This document shows positions 40,868 to 49,252 of a stretch of 64,000 bases of DNA, in pieces. The position numbers and the translations under genes are program-made. Source of the stretch: Archangium sp. (GTDB taxonomy: Bacteria; Myxococcota; Myxococcia; Myxococcales; Myxococcaceae); NCBI GenBank assembly GCA_030681645.1, contig JAUXRX010000056.1, positions 186,001-250,000 on the forward strand, read 5' to 3'. How positions within the stretch are numbered: position 1 is the first letter of the stretch; every line of letters starts with the position of its first letter. Under the pieces are notes generated by a model. It ran no database searches. It was given only the letters and a program-made list of their open reading frames with translations, and was not told the DNA's origin.

Positions 40868-42861
40868 GGCCCACCTCCGGTCCACAGCTTCGTCCCGTTG
40901 GGCGCGATGATGTGCAGCTTGCCTCCCGGCTCGAAGTACAGCTGCGCGCCGGGGTTTCCGTTCGTCATGGTGTTGAACCTCGCGACCCTGCCTGAGTCAT
41001 AGACCACCAGGTTGCCGTCGTTCTGCATGGCGGTGAACCCCGGCGCGGTGCCCGCGGTGCCGCTGCTCCACACCGGCCCGCTGGAGTTGCGGTACAGCAC
41101 CAGGTTGCCGTCGAGCTGGTAGACCAGCCGATGCGTGCCGTCGCTCGTCGGCACCGAGCGATCCGGTTGGAGCTGGGCGCCCGCAGCGAGCAGCAGCGTC
41201 GGCGTCATCGTGGCGGAACCTCCGCCAGTGCCCGCGCCTCCACCCGTGCCCGCGCCTCCGCCAGTGCCCGCCCCTCCGCCAGTACCCGAGCCGCCGCCCG
41301 TGCCGGCCGGGATGGTGGTGTCCTTGAACGCAAACGCGCGGCTGAGGGCGATGCCGCGAACCAGCGTGGGGATGTCGCCGTCGGCCCTGGTGAAGGCGTT
41401 CGCCAGCTCGAGCACCTCGCAGTTGTCGCGCGGCTGCTCCGAGCGGCCCAGCGCGAAGCGCACCCAGTGCTTCGAGTAGCACTGCTGCACCTCCTTCGCG
41501 CCGGCGAGGCGGGTGGTGAGCTCACGCGCGCCGTCGAAGGCGCCGTCGGACGCCGCGGTGCCGGTGAGCACGCCCGAGGCGTCGACCGGCAGGCCGTTGT
41601 CCTGCGTCTGCCATTCGCCCAACGGGCCGTAGTGCTCGAAGCCGAAGCCGACGTCGTTGATGAACTGGTGGCAGCCCGCGCAGCCCGTGCTCTGCGAGGT
41701 GACGCGCGTCACGCGGTGCCTGGTGGTCTCCTGACCCATCGCAGGAGGAACCATGGTCGGTGCGTTGGGCGGCGGGTCAGGCAGGTCCTGGCACATCACG
41801 TTGCGGCGGATCAGGACTCCGCGGCGCACCGGTGAGGTCGTGTCGGGGTTCGCCAGACCGGCGAGCACCGCGGGCTGCGTGAGAATGCCTGAGCGCTGGG
41901 CGGGGTCGTGCATCACCTGCTGGCCCTGCTCATTCACCGAGTACGCGGCGGTGAGCAGCGTCTTGAGCTTGCCGTCGCCGTGCCGCACCACGTAGTCCGC
42001 GAAGCGGGCGGTCTCTCCCGCCATCGAACGCCACGCCGCCGCGTTGAACGACGGGTAGAGCGTGGGCGACTTGTTGGGGACCACCTCTGCGTTGATGCCG
42101 AGCAACTGGAGGTGGAACTGGCCGATCGCCGACCGCGCTCTGTCGTCGGCCAGAAGCCGGTCGACCTGGGCCTCGATGCCGGCCGGAGTGGCCAGGCCCC
42201 CGCTCTGGGCGGCGGCGAGCAACTGGGCGTCAGGACCGCTGTTCCAGACGAAGAACGCGAGCCGCGCCGCGAGGTCTTCTTCGAAGTGGTACAGGAAATT
42301 CGGTGACTGCAGCATCGTGCGTGTCACGAACTCGAGGCCATCGTCGAACGTGCCGCGCGCGCGGTGGGCGGCGTAGAGGGCGCGGTAGCGATCGCGCTCC
42401 TCGACGGTGAGCGGGCGGCGAAAGGCGCGGTGACCGAACTGATCGATGAAGCGCTCCGCGCACGAAGTCTCGCCAAGCGCCTGCGTGTCGCACGGGTCGA
42501 CGGCGGCGCGCACGCGCGCGATGTCGGCGGTGAGCGCCTCGGCCGAGACCCCGTACTGCTCGAGCATGCTCCACGAAACACTCCCGGAGACGTTGCTGAG
42601 GAAGAGGCCGGTCTTCTCGTCGGGAGGCAGCCGGTCGCCGCTGACCTGCGTGGCGCCCAGCAGATCGCGCGTCAGGTTGTCGTACTCGCTGCGCGTGAGG
42701 CGGCGCAGCGGCATCGGGTCGCCGCCCGTGCCGGGCACGCACGGCGGGTCGGCAATCTGGTTCGAACCCCCGCCGCCGCCCCCGGGGGGCTGGGGCCCTT
42801 CGAGCCGGCCTTCGCAGGCCAGCAAGAAGACGAGACATCCGAGGACGGCGAGGCGCTGCAT
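40864..42861 (-). CDS. DUF1592-type cytochrome-like lipoprotein fused to a bulb-type lectin
   Basis: The 665-residue product has a lipoprotein signal (LVFLLAC), then the DUF1587/DUF1592/DUF1588/DUF1585 series: PLRRLTRSEYDNLTRDLLG, FRRPLTVEERDRYRALY, RRGVLIRRNVMCQDLPDPP, and CAGCH in GCAGCHQFINDVGFGFEHYG, a haem c-type motif. A linker of GTGGGAGTGGG repeats follows. The last 110 residues carry YQLDGNLVLY and MQNDGNLVVY, the mannose-binding motif of bulb-type lectins. The fusion suggests a surface-anchored, sugar-binding redox protein. It is the first gene of the pair with DUF1552. Confidence 0.8.
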   Translation of the reverse strand: MQRLAVLGCLVFLLACEGRLEGPQPPGGGGGGSNQIADPPCVPGTGGDPMPLRRLTRSEYDNLTRDLLGATQVSGDRLPPDEKTGLFLSNVSGSVSWSMLEQYGVSAEALTADIARVRAAVDPCDTQALGETSCAERFIDQFGHRAFRRPLTVEERDRYRALYAAHRARGTFDDGLEFVTRTMLQSPNFLYHFEEDLAARLAFFVWNSGPDAQLLAAAQSGGLATPAGIEAQVDRLLADDRARSAIGQFHLQLLGINAEVVPNKSPTLYPSFNAAAWRSMAGETARFADYVVRHGDGKLKTLLTAAYSVNEQGQQVMHDPAQRSGILTQPAVLAGLANPDTTSPVRRGVLIRRNVMCQDLPDPPPNAPTMVPPAMGQETTRHRVTRVTSQSTGCAGCHQFINDVGFGFEHYGPLGEWQTQDNGLPVDASGVLTGTAASDGAFDGARELTTRLAGAKEVQQCYSKHWVRFALGRSEQPRDNCEVLELANAFTRADGDIPTLVRGIALSRAFAFKDTTIPAGTGGGSGTGGGAGTGGGAGTGGGAGTGGGSATMTPTLLLAAGAQLQPDRSVPTSDGTHRLVYQLDGNLVLYRNSSGPVWSSGTAGTAPGFTAMQNDGNLVVYDSGRVARFNTMTNGNPGAQLYFEPGGKLHIIAPNGTKLWTGGGP

Positions 42862-42933
42862 TGACTTGCCAGTCAGCACGCGGCGCGCCACGCGGACGGG
42901 GCAGTCGTTTGGATGAGTTGACGTGCCGCCAGC

Positions 42934-42947
42934 GTGATCTCCGTCAA
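42934..42947 (-). promoter_or_regulatory. CRP/FNR-like dyad upstream of the DUF1592 gene
   Basis: On the minus strand it reads TTGACGGAGATCAC, identical to the site at 8769-8782. Its centre lies about 80 bases before the start at 42861. Confidence 0.45.
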
Positions 42948-43015
42948 CACGGAGAGACAGTCGGACGGACGCGGATGCACCAGTCACACCCAACGAAGTT
43001 TACGTTCGGCTGGCT

Positions 43016-43214
43016 TCAGTCGATCTCGACGTAGACCTCGGGCGACCGGCCCGGCTTGAAGCGCACCTCGGTGTAGAGCTGGAAGAGCGACCCCGTGTAC
43101 GTCGTCGTTCCGCTCGCCACCGACTTCTCCCAACCCGCTGCCGTCGGTGACCAGGCCGCCACCTCGGCGTCGATCTGCGTGCGCACCGCCGCCGCGTCTG
43201 CAGGCGGACCAGCT
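43016..43214 (-). pseudogene. 3' fragment of an unassigned gene
   Basis: Some 60 codons on the minus strand end in a normal way with TTTYTGSLFQLYTEVRFKPG and a stop. No start codon with a ribosome site precedes them; upstream the frame loses protein character at about 43214. It may be the left end of a lost gene. The gap around it (42862-43297) also holds the FNR-like dyad and nothing else I can support. Confidence 0.35.
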
Positions 43215-43297
43215 CTCCGACTCCGACGCGCACTCGAGTGGGCATTCGCGAAGCGGACTCGCCCCGGCGGCGGCTGTGCTTCAATGCGCGCTTGATC

Positions 43298-43717
43298 ATG
43301 ACGACCCGAACCGCCCTGCTCTTCGCCGTCACCCTGCTCGCCCTCACGTCCTGCCGCGGCCCCAAGGGCTCGCCCGAGGGCAGCGTGAAGTCGTTCTTCA
43401 ACGCCGCCGTCGCAGAGGACTTCCAGGCGATGGCCGACACGCTCGCCGTCGAGTCGCGGCAGAAGCTCGGCTCGTCCCCCGCCGGCCGCCTCAGCGCCAT
43501 GTTCGGCGGCTGGAAGGACGTCGACCTCACCATCGACGACTACAACGAAGACGCGAACGGCAAGAGCGCCACCGTGCGCTTCACCTGCGTCGCCTCGCAG
43601 ATCGAGAACTACAAGCTGCTCCAGTTCGACTGCAGCGACACCGTCGCCCTCGTGAAGGAAGACGATGGCAAGTGGCACATCATCCTGGCGATGGGGAAGA
43701 CGCTGCGCCCGATGTGA
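43298..43717 (+). CDS. Small lipoprotein, DUF4878-like
   Basis: The 139-residue product has a lipoprotein signal (LLFAVTLLALTSC) and a mature domain of mixed helix and strand that starts PEGSVKSFFNAAVAEDFQAM and ends DGKWHIILAMGKTLRPM, the plan of DUF4878/NTF2-like lipoproteins. No partner gene is adjacent. It is followed by a remnant and repeats. Confidence 0.6.
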   Translation: MTTRTALLFAVTLLALTSCRGPKGSPEGSVKSFFNAAVAEDFQAMADTLAVESRQKLGSSPAGRLSAMFGGWKDVDLTIDDYNEDANGKSATVRFTCVASQIENYKLLQFDCSDTVALVKEDDGKWHIILAMGKTLRPM

Positions 43718-43755
43718 GCTCGACGCGCTTCGCCACCTACGGCAGCGCGACGCCC

Positions 43756-43893
43756 CGTCAACGCCATCACGCGCATGCGCTCGACGCCGGTGAGCACGAA
43801 GGCGCTCCAGAGGTAGTCGAGCACCTAGACCCCGACGAAGAGCACCCATAGCGGCAGCTTCGGCGCGCGGGTCTCGAGCAGCAGCTCGGGGAG
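43756..43893 (-). pseudogene. Remnant of a membrane hydrolase-type gene with in-frame TAG
   Basis: On the minus strand the segment reads ELLLETRAPKLPLWVLFVGV, then a stop, then VLDYLWSAFVLTGVERMRV. This resembles the N-terminal part of membrane-bound metal-dependent hydrolases (DUF457 group), where the stop position usually carries Gln, so CAG to TAG is the simplest change. Both ends of the gene are missing; the upstream side is cut by a hairpin repeat at 43887. Confidence 0.5.
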
Positions 43894-43985
43894 AGGTTTC
43901 CCCCCAGGCCGGGTGAGGGGCGCTCTCGGTCGATCGGCCTCGGCCCCTCACCCCGGCCCTGTCCCCGCTGCGCAGGGAGAGGGAG
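43887..43985. repeat. Second head-to-head pair of CTCCCTCTCC hairpin repeats
   Basis: CGGGGAGAGGTTTCCCCCC...CGGGTGAGGGGC (43887-43921) faces GGCCCCTCACCCCGGCCC...GCGCAGGGAGAGGGA (43942-43984). The first copy abuts a gene remnant and the second the kinase gene's upstream region. Confidence 0.65.
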
Positions 43986-44017
43986 CCCGCTGGTGAACGG
44001 TGTAGCCTCCGCGCGTC

Positions 44018-45814
44018 TTGGACCCCACCCTCTCGGGCGACGCGCAGACCCTCGTGCGGAGCCCCCACTCCACCGTCACGCCCCGCTCGGACTCCCGCAG
44101 CGGCGCCACCATCCTCGAGCTGCTGCAGAAGCTCGCCCGCCCCCCGCCGCCCATCGAAGAGGAAGCCGTGCTCGGGCAGGGCGGCATGGGCGTGGTGCGC
44201 CTCGCCACCCAGCTTCCCCTCGGCCGCAAGGTGGCGGTGAAGCGGCTGCAGCCCAGTCACGCCACCCGCCAGGACATCGAGGCGCTGCTCTCGGAGGCCT
44301 GGCTCTCCGGGTCCCTCGAACATCCCAACATCGTGCCCGTGCACGAGCTCGGCCTCGACGCCGACGGCCTGCCGGTGCTGGTGATGAAGCGCATCGAGGG
44401 GCTGAGCTGGTCCACGCTGATGCGCGACGCCGACGCGCTCGCCGCCCACGCGCCGGGCCGCCCCGCGCTCGAGGCGAACCTGCGCATCTTGATGCAGGTC
44501 TGCAACGCGCTCCACTACGCCCACGCCCGCGGCGTGGTGCACCGCGACGTGAAGCCCGACAACGTGATGGTGGGCAGCTTCGGCGAGGTCTACCTCGTCG
44601 ACTGGGGCATCGCGGTGGCGCCCGGCCCTTCGCCGCAGCTCGCCGGCACGCCGGTGTACATGGCGCCCGAGATGCTCGGCGGCGAGCAGGCCGTCATCTC
44701 CGCGCGCACCGACGTCTACCTGCTCGGCGCGGTGCTCTGCGAGCTGCTCACCGGCCGCCCTCCGCACGACGTCGACGCCTCGACCGCCGAGAAGCTGGCC
44801 GCGAGCGTGCTCGCCTCGTCGCCCCACTTCCCCGCCGACGCGCCCGTGGAGCTCGCCGCCCTCGCCCGCCTCTGCATGAGCCCCACCCCCGCGCATCGGC
44901 CCGAGAGCGCGCTGGCCGTGCGCGTGGCGCTGGAAGACTTCCTGGCGCACGCAGGGTCGCTCGAGCTCACCGCGCAGGCCGAGCGCCGCCTCGCCGAGCT
45001 GCAGGCGTTGCTCACCTCGGGAGAGCCTGACTCGCGCCGGGTGTTCGACCTCTTCTCCGAGTGCCGCTTCGGCTTTCAGCAGGCGCTGCGGGGCTGGGCG
45101 CACAACGCTCGCGCGCGCCACGGGCTCGACGGCGCTGTGAAGGCGATGGTGCGCTACCAGCTCACCGCGGGCTCGGCGCGCACCGCCCAGTCGCTGCTGA
45201 GCGAGCTGGTGTCGCCCGACGCAGCGCTGCTGGCCGAGGTGGACGCGGCCGTCGCGGCCGAGAACGCAGAGCGCGCGCGGCTCGAGGCCCTGGAGAGGAG
45301 CCTCGACCCCCGCACGGGCGGCAGGCAACGCATGCTGGTCGCCCTGGGCATCAGCGTGCTCTGGGTGCTGGCGCCCCTGCTGGGGAAGCCTGCGGTGGTG
45401 CGCTGGCCCGGGTACGAGATGCTGCTGTCGGCGGCCGTGTCGGGCGTGAGCTTGCCGGTGCTGCTGTTCGCGGCATGGAAGTGGAGGGCGGCGAGCACGC
45501 CCCTCAACGCCCAGTTGGTGAAGCTCTTCGTGTTCGCGATGTCGGCGCAGACGGCGACGTTGATCGTGTTCCACTTCGGGGTCGGCGACCTCGGCCCCGT
45601 CACCGTGCCGCTCCTCGAGGGGTACTGGGCCCTGCTGGGGGGCATCGTGGCGGTCACGCTCCTCCCCGGGGCCTGGCTGGCGTCGGTGGGCTACCTCTTC
45701 ATGGCCATCGTCTCGGCGCGCTCCCCCGAGTGGCGCAACGAGACCATCGCGATCGGAAACGGCATCCTGGTGCTCAACGTCGCGGTGCTGCTCAAGCGGC
45801 AGTACGCGGCATGA
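44018..45814 (+). CDS. Ser/Thr protein kinase with C-terminal membrane domain
   Basis: The 598-residue protein has a kinase domain at about 45-310: GQGGMG (53-58), AVKRL with Lys75, HRDVKPDN from His175, and DWG in place of DFG at about 195, which is common in related kinases. GTPVYMAPE follows. After a helical linker, about five membrane spans occupy residues 430-598. It starts with TTG, the only start near the conserved region. The next gene begins at the stop codon (ATGA). Confidence 0.8.
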   Translation: MDPTLSGDAQTLVRSPHSTVTPRSDSRSGATILELLQKLARPPPPIEEEAVLGQGGMGVVRLATQLPLGRKVAVKRLQPSHATRQDIEALLSEAWLSGSLEHPNIVPVHELGLDADGLPVLVMKRIEGLSWSTLMRDADALAAHAPGRPALEANLRILMQVCNALHYAHARGVVHRDVKPDNVMVGSFGEVYLVDWGIAVAPGPSPQLAGTPVYMAPEMLGGEQAVISARTDVYLLGAVLCELLTGRPPHDVDASTAEKLAASVLASSPHFPADAPVELAALARLCMSPTPAHRPESALAVRVALEDFLAHAGSLELTAQAERRLAELQALLTSGEPDSRRVFDLFSECRFGFQQALRGWAHNARARHGLDGAVKAMVRYQLTAGSARTAQSLLSELVSPDAALLAEVDAAVAAENAERARLEALERSLDPRTGGRQRMLVALGISVLWVLAPLLGKPAVVRWPGYEMLLSAAVSGVSLPVLLFAAWKWRAASTPLNAQLVKLFVFAMSAQTATLIVFHFGVGDLGPVTVPLLEGYWALLGGIVAVTLLPGAWLASVGYLFMAIVSARSPEWRNETIAIGNGILVLNVAVLLKRQYAA

Positions 45815-46560
45815 GCGGCCTCTGGCGCGCAGGCGAGCAGGTCCTCGTGCAGCAGGGCCAGGCGTTCGTGTTGCTGGACCCCGATGGCACCCTCGCAGGG
45901 CGGTTCGAGCCGAGGACGTCGAGCGACGAGGACGATCTCTGGTGCACGGATCATCGCGTGGAAGGCGACCGGCTGGTCGAGCGCACCATCATCCAGCGCT
46001 ACGGCGGAGAGGATCGCCTGTACGAGGAGAAGGTCGCCGTCGCCGGGCTGCGCGCCGTCGATGACGCGGAGACACGGCGCTTCACCGAGGCAGCGCTGGG
46101 TGCCGACGCGGCCGCACAGCAGGCGGCGCAACGCGAGCGGGAACGGGAAGCTGATGCGCGCGTCACGGCGATCGACGGCGCGCTCGGCGAGCTCGGGCTC
46201 GGTCCTGACGCGGCGCGGGCGCAACGGGAGCTGGCGGGGCGCGTTCGCCGGTGGAACGACCAGCGGGCCGCTTCACTGCTTCGCACCCTCGTGCTGCTCT
46301 CCCGGGCGCGGCCGGGCCCAGCCGTGATCGCCGCGTTCACTCGCGCATGCCTGCTCGCGTGCTTCCTGGATGACGTGCCCGCGCTGCCGGCCGGTGGAGT
46401 CCAATCGCCCAACCCCGCGCTCCGGGCGGCGGTCTCGGCCCACGCTGACGCGTTGGAAGGCGACGCCGAGGGCCAGGAACTGGCTGACGCTCCCCGCAAC
46501 GCGAGCGCGTTTCGCCGCGCTGCCGAGGCGCTCCGCGTCGCGGCGAAGTTGCTGGCGTGA
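45811..46560 (+). CDS. Unassigned protein cotranscribed with the kinase
   Basis: The 249-residue protein has an N-terminal beta-rich part (VLVQQGQAFVLLDPDGTLAG), a charged helical middle of the type AAQQAAQREREREADARVTA that may be a coiled coil, and an Ala-rich C-terminus. No family, signal or membrane segment is seen. Its ATG overlaps the kinase stop, so it may be a substrate or partner; that is inferred from position. Confidence 0.55.
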   Translation: MSGLWRAGEQVLVQQGQAFVLLDPDGTLAGRFEPRTSSDEDDLWCTDHRVEGDRLVERTIIQRYGGEDRLYEEKVAVAGLRAVDDAETRRFTEAALGADAAAQQAAQREREREADARVTAIDGALGELGLGPDAARAQRELAGRVRRWNDQRAASLLRTLVLLSRARPGPAVIAAFTRACLLACFLDDVPALPAGGVQSPNPALRAAVSAHADALEGDAEGQELADAPRNASAFRRAAEALRVAAKLLA

Positions 46561-46591
46561 CGCCCTGGGCGAGCAGGCTGAACGGCCCGCC

Positions 46592-46930
46592 TCAGTCGCG
46601 CGCTGTCGAGGCGCCCGCCTCGAGCACCGCGACGCGATAGACCACCACCTGCGGATTGCCCGAGGGCAGCCGCTCGAGGCCCAGCGCCCGGCCATCGAGC
46701 GCGGAGACGGGAGGACCACTGCCGGGCCCGAACACGCCACCCACCAGGCGCTGGCGGAGATCCACCGGCGCTTCGCGCGGAATGAAGAACAACACCAGCG
46801 CCGCCGCGACCGCCATCACCAGCGCCGGCCAGAGCACGCGATTCACCCGCCGTGACGCCAACTTTCCCCGCAGCCTGGTCAGCCCGTGCGGCGGCGGCTC
46901 GAGCACCTCGAAGACGTCGCCGCGCTTCAT
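46592..46930 (-). CDS. Small membrane protein downstream of the ECF sigma gene
   Basis: The 112-residue product has a short basic N-terminal part, one membrane span (about 33-50) and a C-terminal domain of about 55 residues outside. It has no zinc-finger motif, but its place after an ECF sigma gene and an ATGA overlap with it suggest an anti-sigma role. I recognise no family. Confidence 0.55.
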   Translation of the reverse strand: MKRGDVFEVLEPPPHGLTRLRGKLASRRVNRVLWPALVMAVAAALVLFFIPREAPVDLRQRLVGGVFGPGSGPPVSALDGRALGLERLPSGNPQVVVYRVAVLEAGASTARD

Positions 46931-47466
46931 GACGTCACCTCGAGCGCGCCCAGCGACTTCTCGAGCGCCGCCATCGCCAGCGAGCGCCGCGAGCTCACCG
47001 TGCCCGCCGGAATGTGGAGCGTGTCGGCGATCTGCTGCGTCGACAACCCCGACAGCTCGCACAGCACCACCACGCTGCGCAGCTTCTCAGGCAGCGCCTC
47101 GATCGCCTTGCGCACCGTGGCCCGCCGCTCCTGCACCTCGAGCGACGCGTGCGGGTTCGCCCGGGGATCCACCTCGTGCCCAGCGGACTCGAGCGAGAAG
47201 AAGCGGCGCAGCTTGCGGCCCCGCAACCGGTTGGCCGCGAGGTTGAGCGCCGAGCGGAACACCAGCGGCTCGACGGTCTCGAGCACCACGCGGCGTCTTG
47301 CGCCCCACACCTTCATGAAGGCCTCCTGCGTCACGTCGCGCGCCTCCTCGGTGTTCCACAACCAGCGATACACCACGTTGAAGACGGGCTTCTCCAGGCG
47401 CGTGTAGAGCGCTTCGAACTCGCGAGTGCCGAGGTGCGCTGACTCGTCATCGCCCCGCGCCGTCAT
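46927..47466 (-). CDS. ECF-type RNA polymerase sigma factor
   Basis: The 179-residue protein has region 2 (LYTRLEKPVFNVVYRWLW, then TEEARDVTQEAFMKVW) and region 4 (ALPEKLRSVVVLCELSGLST, then QIADTLHIPAGTVSSR) of ECF sigma factors. Its start lies 20 bases inside the end of the upstream lipoprotein gene, and its stop overlaps the downstream small membrane-protein gene, so all three are one operon. Target promoters are unknown. Confidence 0.85.
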   Translation of the reverse strand: MTARGDDESAHLGTREFEALYTRLEKPVFNVVYRWLWNTEEARDVTQEAFMKVWGARRRVVLETVEPLVFRSALNLAANRLRGRKLRRFFSLESAGHEVDPRANPHASLEVQERRATVRKAIEALPEKLRSVVVLCELSGLSTQQIADTLHIPAGTVSSRRSLAMAALEKSLGALEVTS

Positions 47467-48187
47467 TCGGGGCCGCGCGCATGAGGAAGTAGACGGCGCG
47501 GCCGCTGTCGGTCTGATCCCGCGTGGGCGCGCCCGACGAGGCCAGCACCACGATCTGCCCGGGCTCGAGACGCACTCGCGTCTCCATCTTCTGCGCCATG
47601 CGCTCGAGCGTGATGTCGGCGGTGAGCTGCCCTTCGACCACGCTGGTGAACTGGCGCACGTTCGTGTCGCGGCCCTGGAGCTGGCCGCGCTCGCCGTTGA
47701 GCGAGCCCAGCTGCAGCTTCTCCACCAGGGTGAAGGACATGGGGCCGTCGTTCTTCTCCAGCTCGGCCAGCGCAGGGGCGACCTCCGCAAGGCCCGGCGC
47801 GAGCGGAACCTCGCTCTTTCCCGGGGTGCCCACCACCACCCAGTAGCTCAGGCGCACCGTGCCCGGCTCCTTGAGGGGGTTGGCCGTCACCGAGGCCACC
47901 AGCGTCTTCACGCCCTCATGCACGCTCTCGGGCGCCAGCACGATCAGCCGGCCGTCGGGCCCCACGTCTGCCCGGCCGACGTACTTGTTGGAGTCCTTCC
48001 CCTCGGAGCCGAACCAGAGCAGCTCCCTGAGCACGCTGCGCAGCCGCTGGGCCGCGCCGTTGGGCACCTCGTAGCTGCGCAGCACCAGGTTCGAGGGCAC
48101 GCCGCCGGGCTGGGCCGGCACGGTGGACCCGCGGGGATCGCAGGAAGAGAACAACGACACGGCGAGCAACGCGAGGGCACGGGTCAT
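47447..48187 (-). CDS. Lipoprotein with secretin N-domain-like region
   Basis: The 246-residue product has a lipoprotein signal (LLAVSLFSSC). The mature start NLVLRSYEVPNGAAQRLRSV resembles the short N-domains of secretins, and GTVRLSYWVVVGTP with LERMAQKMETRVRLEPG continues in a similar beta style, yet the pore-forming secretin domain is missing. It is the first gene of an operon with an ECF sigma factor and a small membrane protein, so it may be the sensor part of that system. Confidence 0.55.
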   Translation of the reverse strand: MTRALALLAVSLFSSCDPRGSTVPAQPGGVPSNLVLRSYEVPNGAAQRLRSVLRELLWFGSEGKDSNKYVGRADVGPDGRLIVLAPESVHEGVKTLVASVTANPLKEPGTVRLSYWVVVGTPGKSEVPLAPGLAEVAPALAELEKNDGPMSFTLVEKLQLGSLNGERGQLQGRDTNVRQFTSVVEGQLTADITLERMAQKMETRVRLEPGQIVVLASSGAPTRDQTDSGRAVYFLMRAAPNDGAGR

Positions 48188-48328
48188 GGTGTTTCCATTT
48201 CGAAGAACAGCGAGTGTGTCCCGTCCTACCCGCGGCCCCGGGACTTCTTCAGTGCGGGCTTCAAATTCCTCGAACCGCCTGTCTTTTCAGAAGGTAGCGT
48301 CACCCCTTCAAACTCCTCCGGAGGCCCC

Positions 48329-49228
48329 ATGCGTCGACTTTCCGCCCTCATTTCCGCCCTGCTCTCACTCTCCGCGTTCGCCCAGGCCGCGAAGGCGCCG
48401 CCGCCGGCCCCGGTGCAGACCGCCGTGCTGGTGGGCGTGGTGGCCGCGGTGAATGACGAGGTGGCGAAGAAGCAGGCCGATGCGCTGGCGAGCTTCGTGG
48501 CCGTGGCCATCAAGGAGACCACCCTGCCGCGCGTGTTCGCCGACCAGGAAGCGCTCGCCATCGCGCTGGGCAAGGGGGACATCGACATCGCGCTGATGGG
48601 CCCGCTCGGCTACCTGCGCCTCGACCCGAAGGCGAAGACCCAGCTGCTCGTGCGCATGGTGCGCAAGGGCAAGGGCACCTACCGCTCGGTGCTCTTCGCG
48701 CCGCCCTCGAGCAAGCTCACCTCCCTGGAGCTGCTCAAGAAATCGAAGACGCCGCTCAAGGTGGCGTGGGTCGAGACCTCGAGCGCGACGGGCTACGTGA
48801 TCGCCAAGGCCACCCTGCTGCAGGCGGGCATCAACCCGGCCCAGGCCTTCGAGGTGCAGGACTTCCTCGGCTCGCACGACGCGGTCTGCAACGCGGTGAT
48901 GGAAGGCAAGTACGACGTGGGCGCCACCTTCAGCGACGGCGCACCGAACGCCTCCAAGGTGACCGGCTGCGTGGGCGCGCTCGGCAAGAGGGTCGACACC
49001 CTCAAGGTGGTGGCGATGTCGAGCGAGGTGCCCAACGACGTGCTGGTGAGCGCGCCGAAGTTCCCGCAGGGCAAGGTCGACGCCATCGTCGCCGCCGCCA
49101 AGGCCGCCAGCACCACCGCCGAGGGGAAGAAGACGCTGCAGGCGGCGCTGCTGGCTGAGGGCGTGGCCGACGTGAAGGACGAAGACTTCGCCCCGATTCG
49201 CAAGGCCCTCGACGCGTTCGTGCCCTGA
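48329..49228 (+). CDS. PhnD-like periplasmic binding protein, orphan
   Basis: The 299-residue protein has a signal peptide (MRRLSALISALLSLSAFAQA) and the plan of PhnD-type phosphate/phosphonate-binding proteins: KGDIDIALMGPLGYLRL, then KVAWVETSSATGYVIAKATL, then GSHDAVCNAVMEGKYDVGAT. No ABC permease or ATPase gene lies near, so it may deliver a ligand to a distant transporter or act as a sensor. GGAGG precedes the ATG. It is divergent from the ECF sigma operon. Confidence 0.75.
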   Translation: MRRLSALISALLSLSAFAQAAKAPPPAPVQTAVLVGVVAAVNDEVAKKQADALASFVAVAIKETTLPRVFADQEALAIALGKGDIDIALMGPLGYLRLDPKAKTQLLVRMVRKGKGTYRSVLFAPPSSKLTSLELLKKSKTPLKVAWVETSSATGYVIAKATLLQAGINPAQAFEVQDFLGSHDAVCNAVMEGKYDVGATFSDGAPNASKVTGCVGALGKRVDTLKVVAMSSEVPNDVLVSAPKFPQGKVDAIVAAAKAASTTAEGKKTLQAALLAEGVADVKDEDFAPIRKALDAFVP

Positions 49229-49252
49229 GCTTGGTAGTAGGTTCGCCGACCC

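Noticed and set aside
41220-41310. Short GGCGGAGGCGCGGG-like repeats that could look like a small tandem array
   Set aside because: They encode the GTGGGAG linker of the DUF1592-lectin protein and are not CRISPR or a satellite.
43016-45574. 852-codon open frame on the minus strand
   Set aside because: It lies opposite the kinase gene; the protein is Arg/Glu/His-rich without domains, as expected for a shadow frame in GC-rich DNA. Only its last 60 codons, outside the kinase gene, look protein-like.
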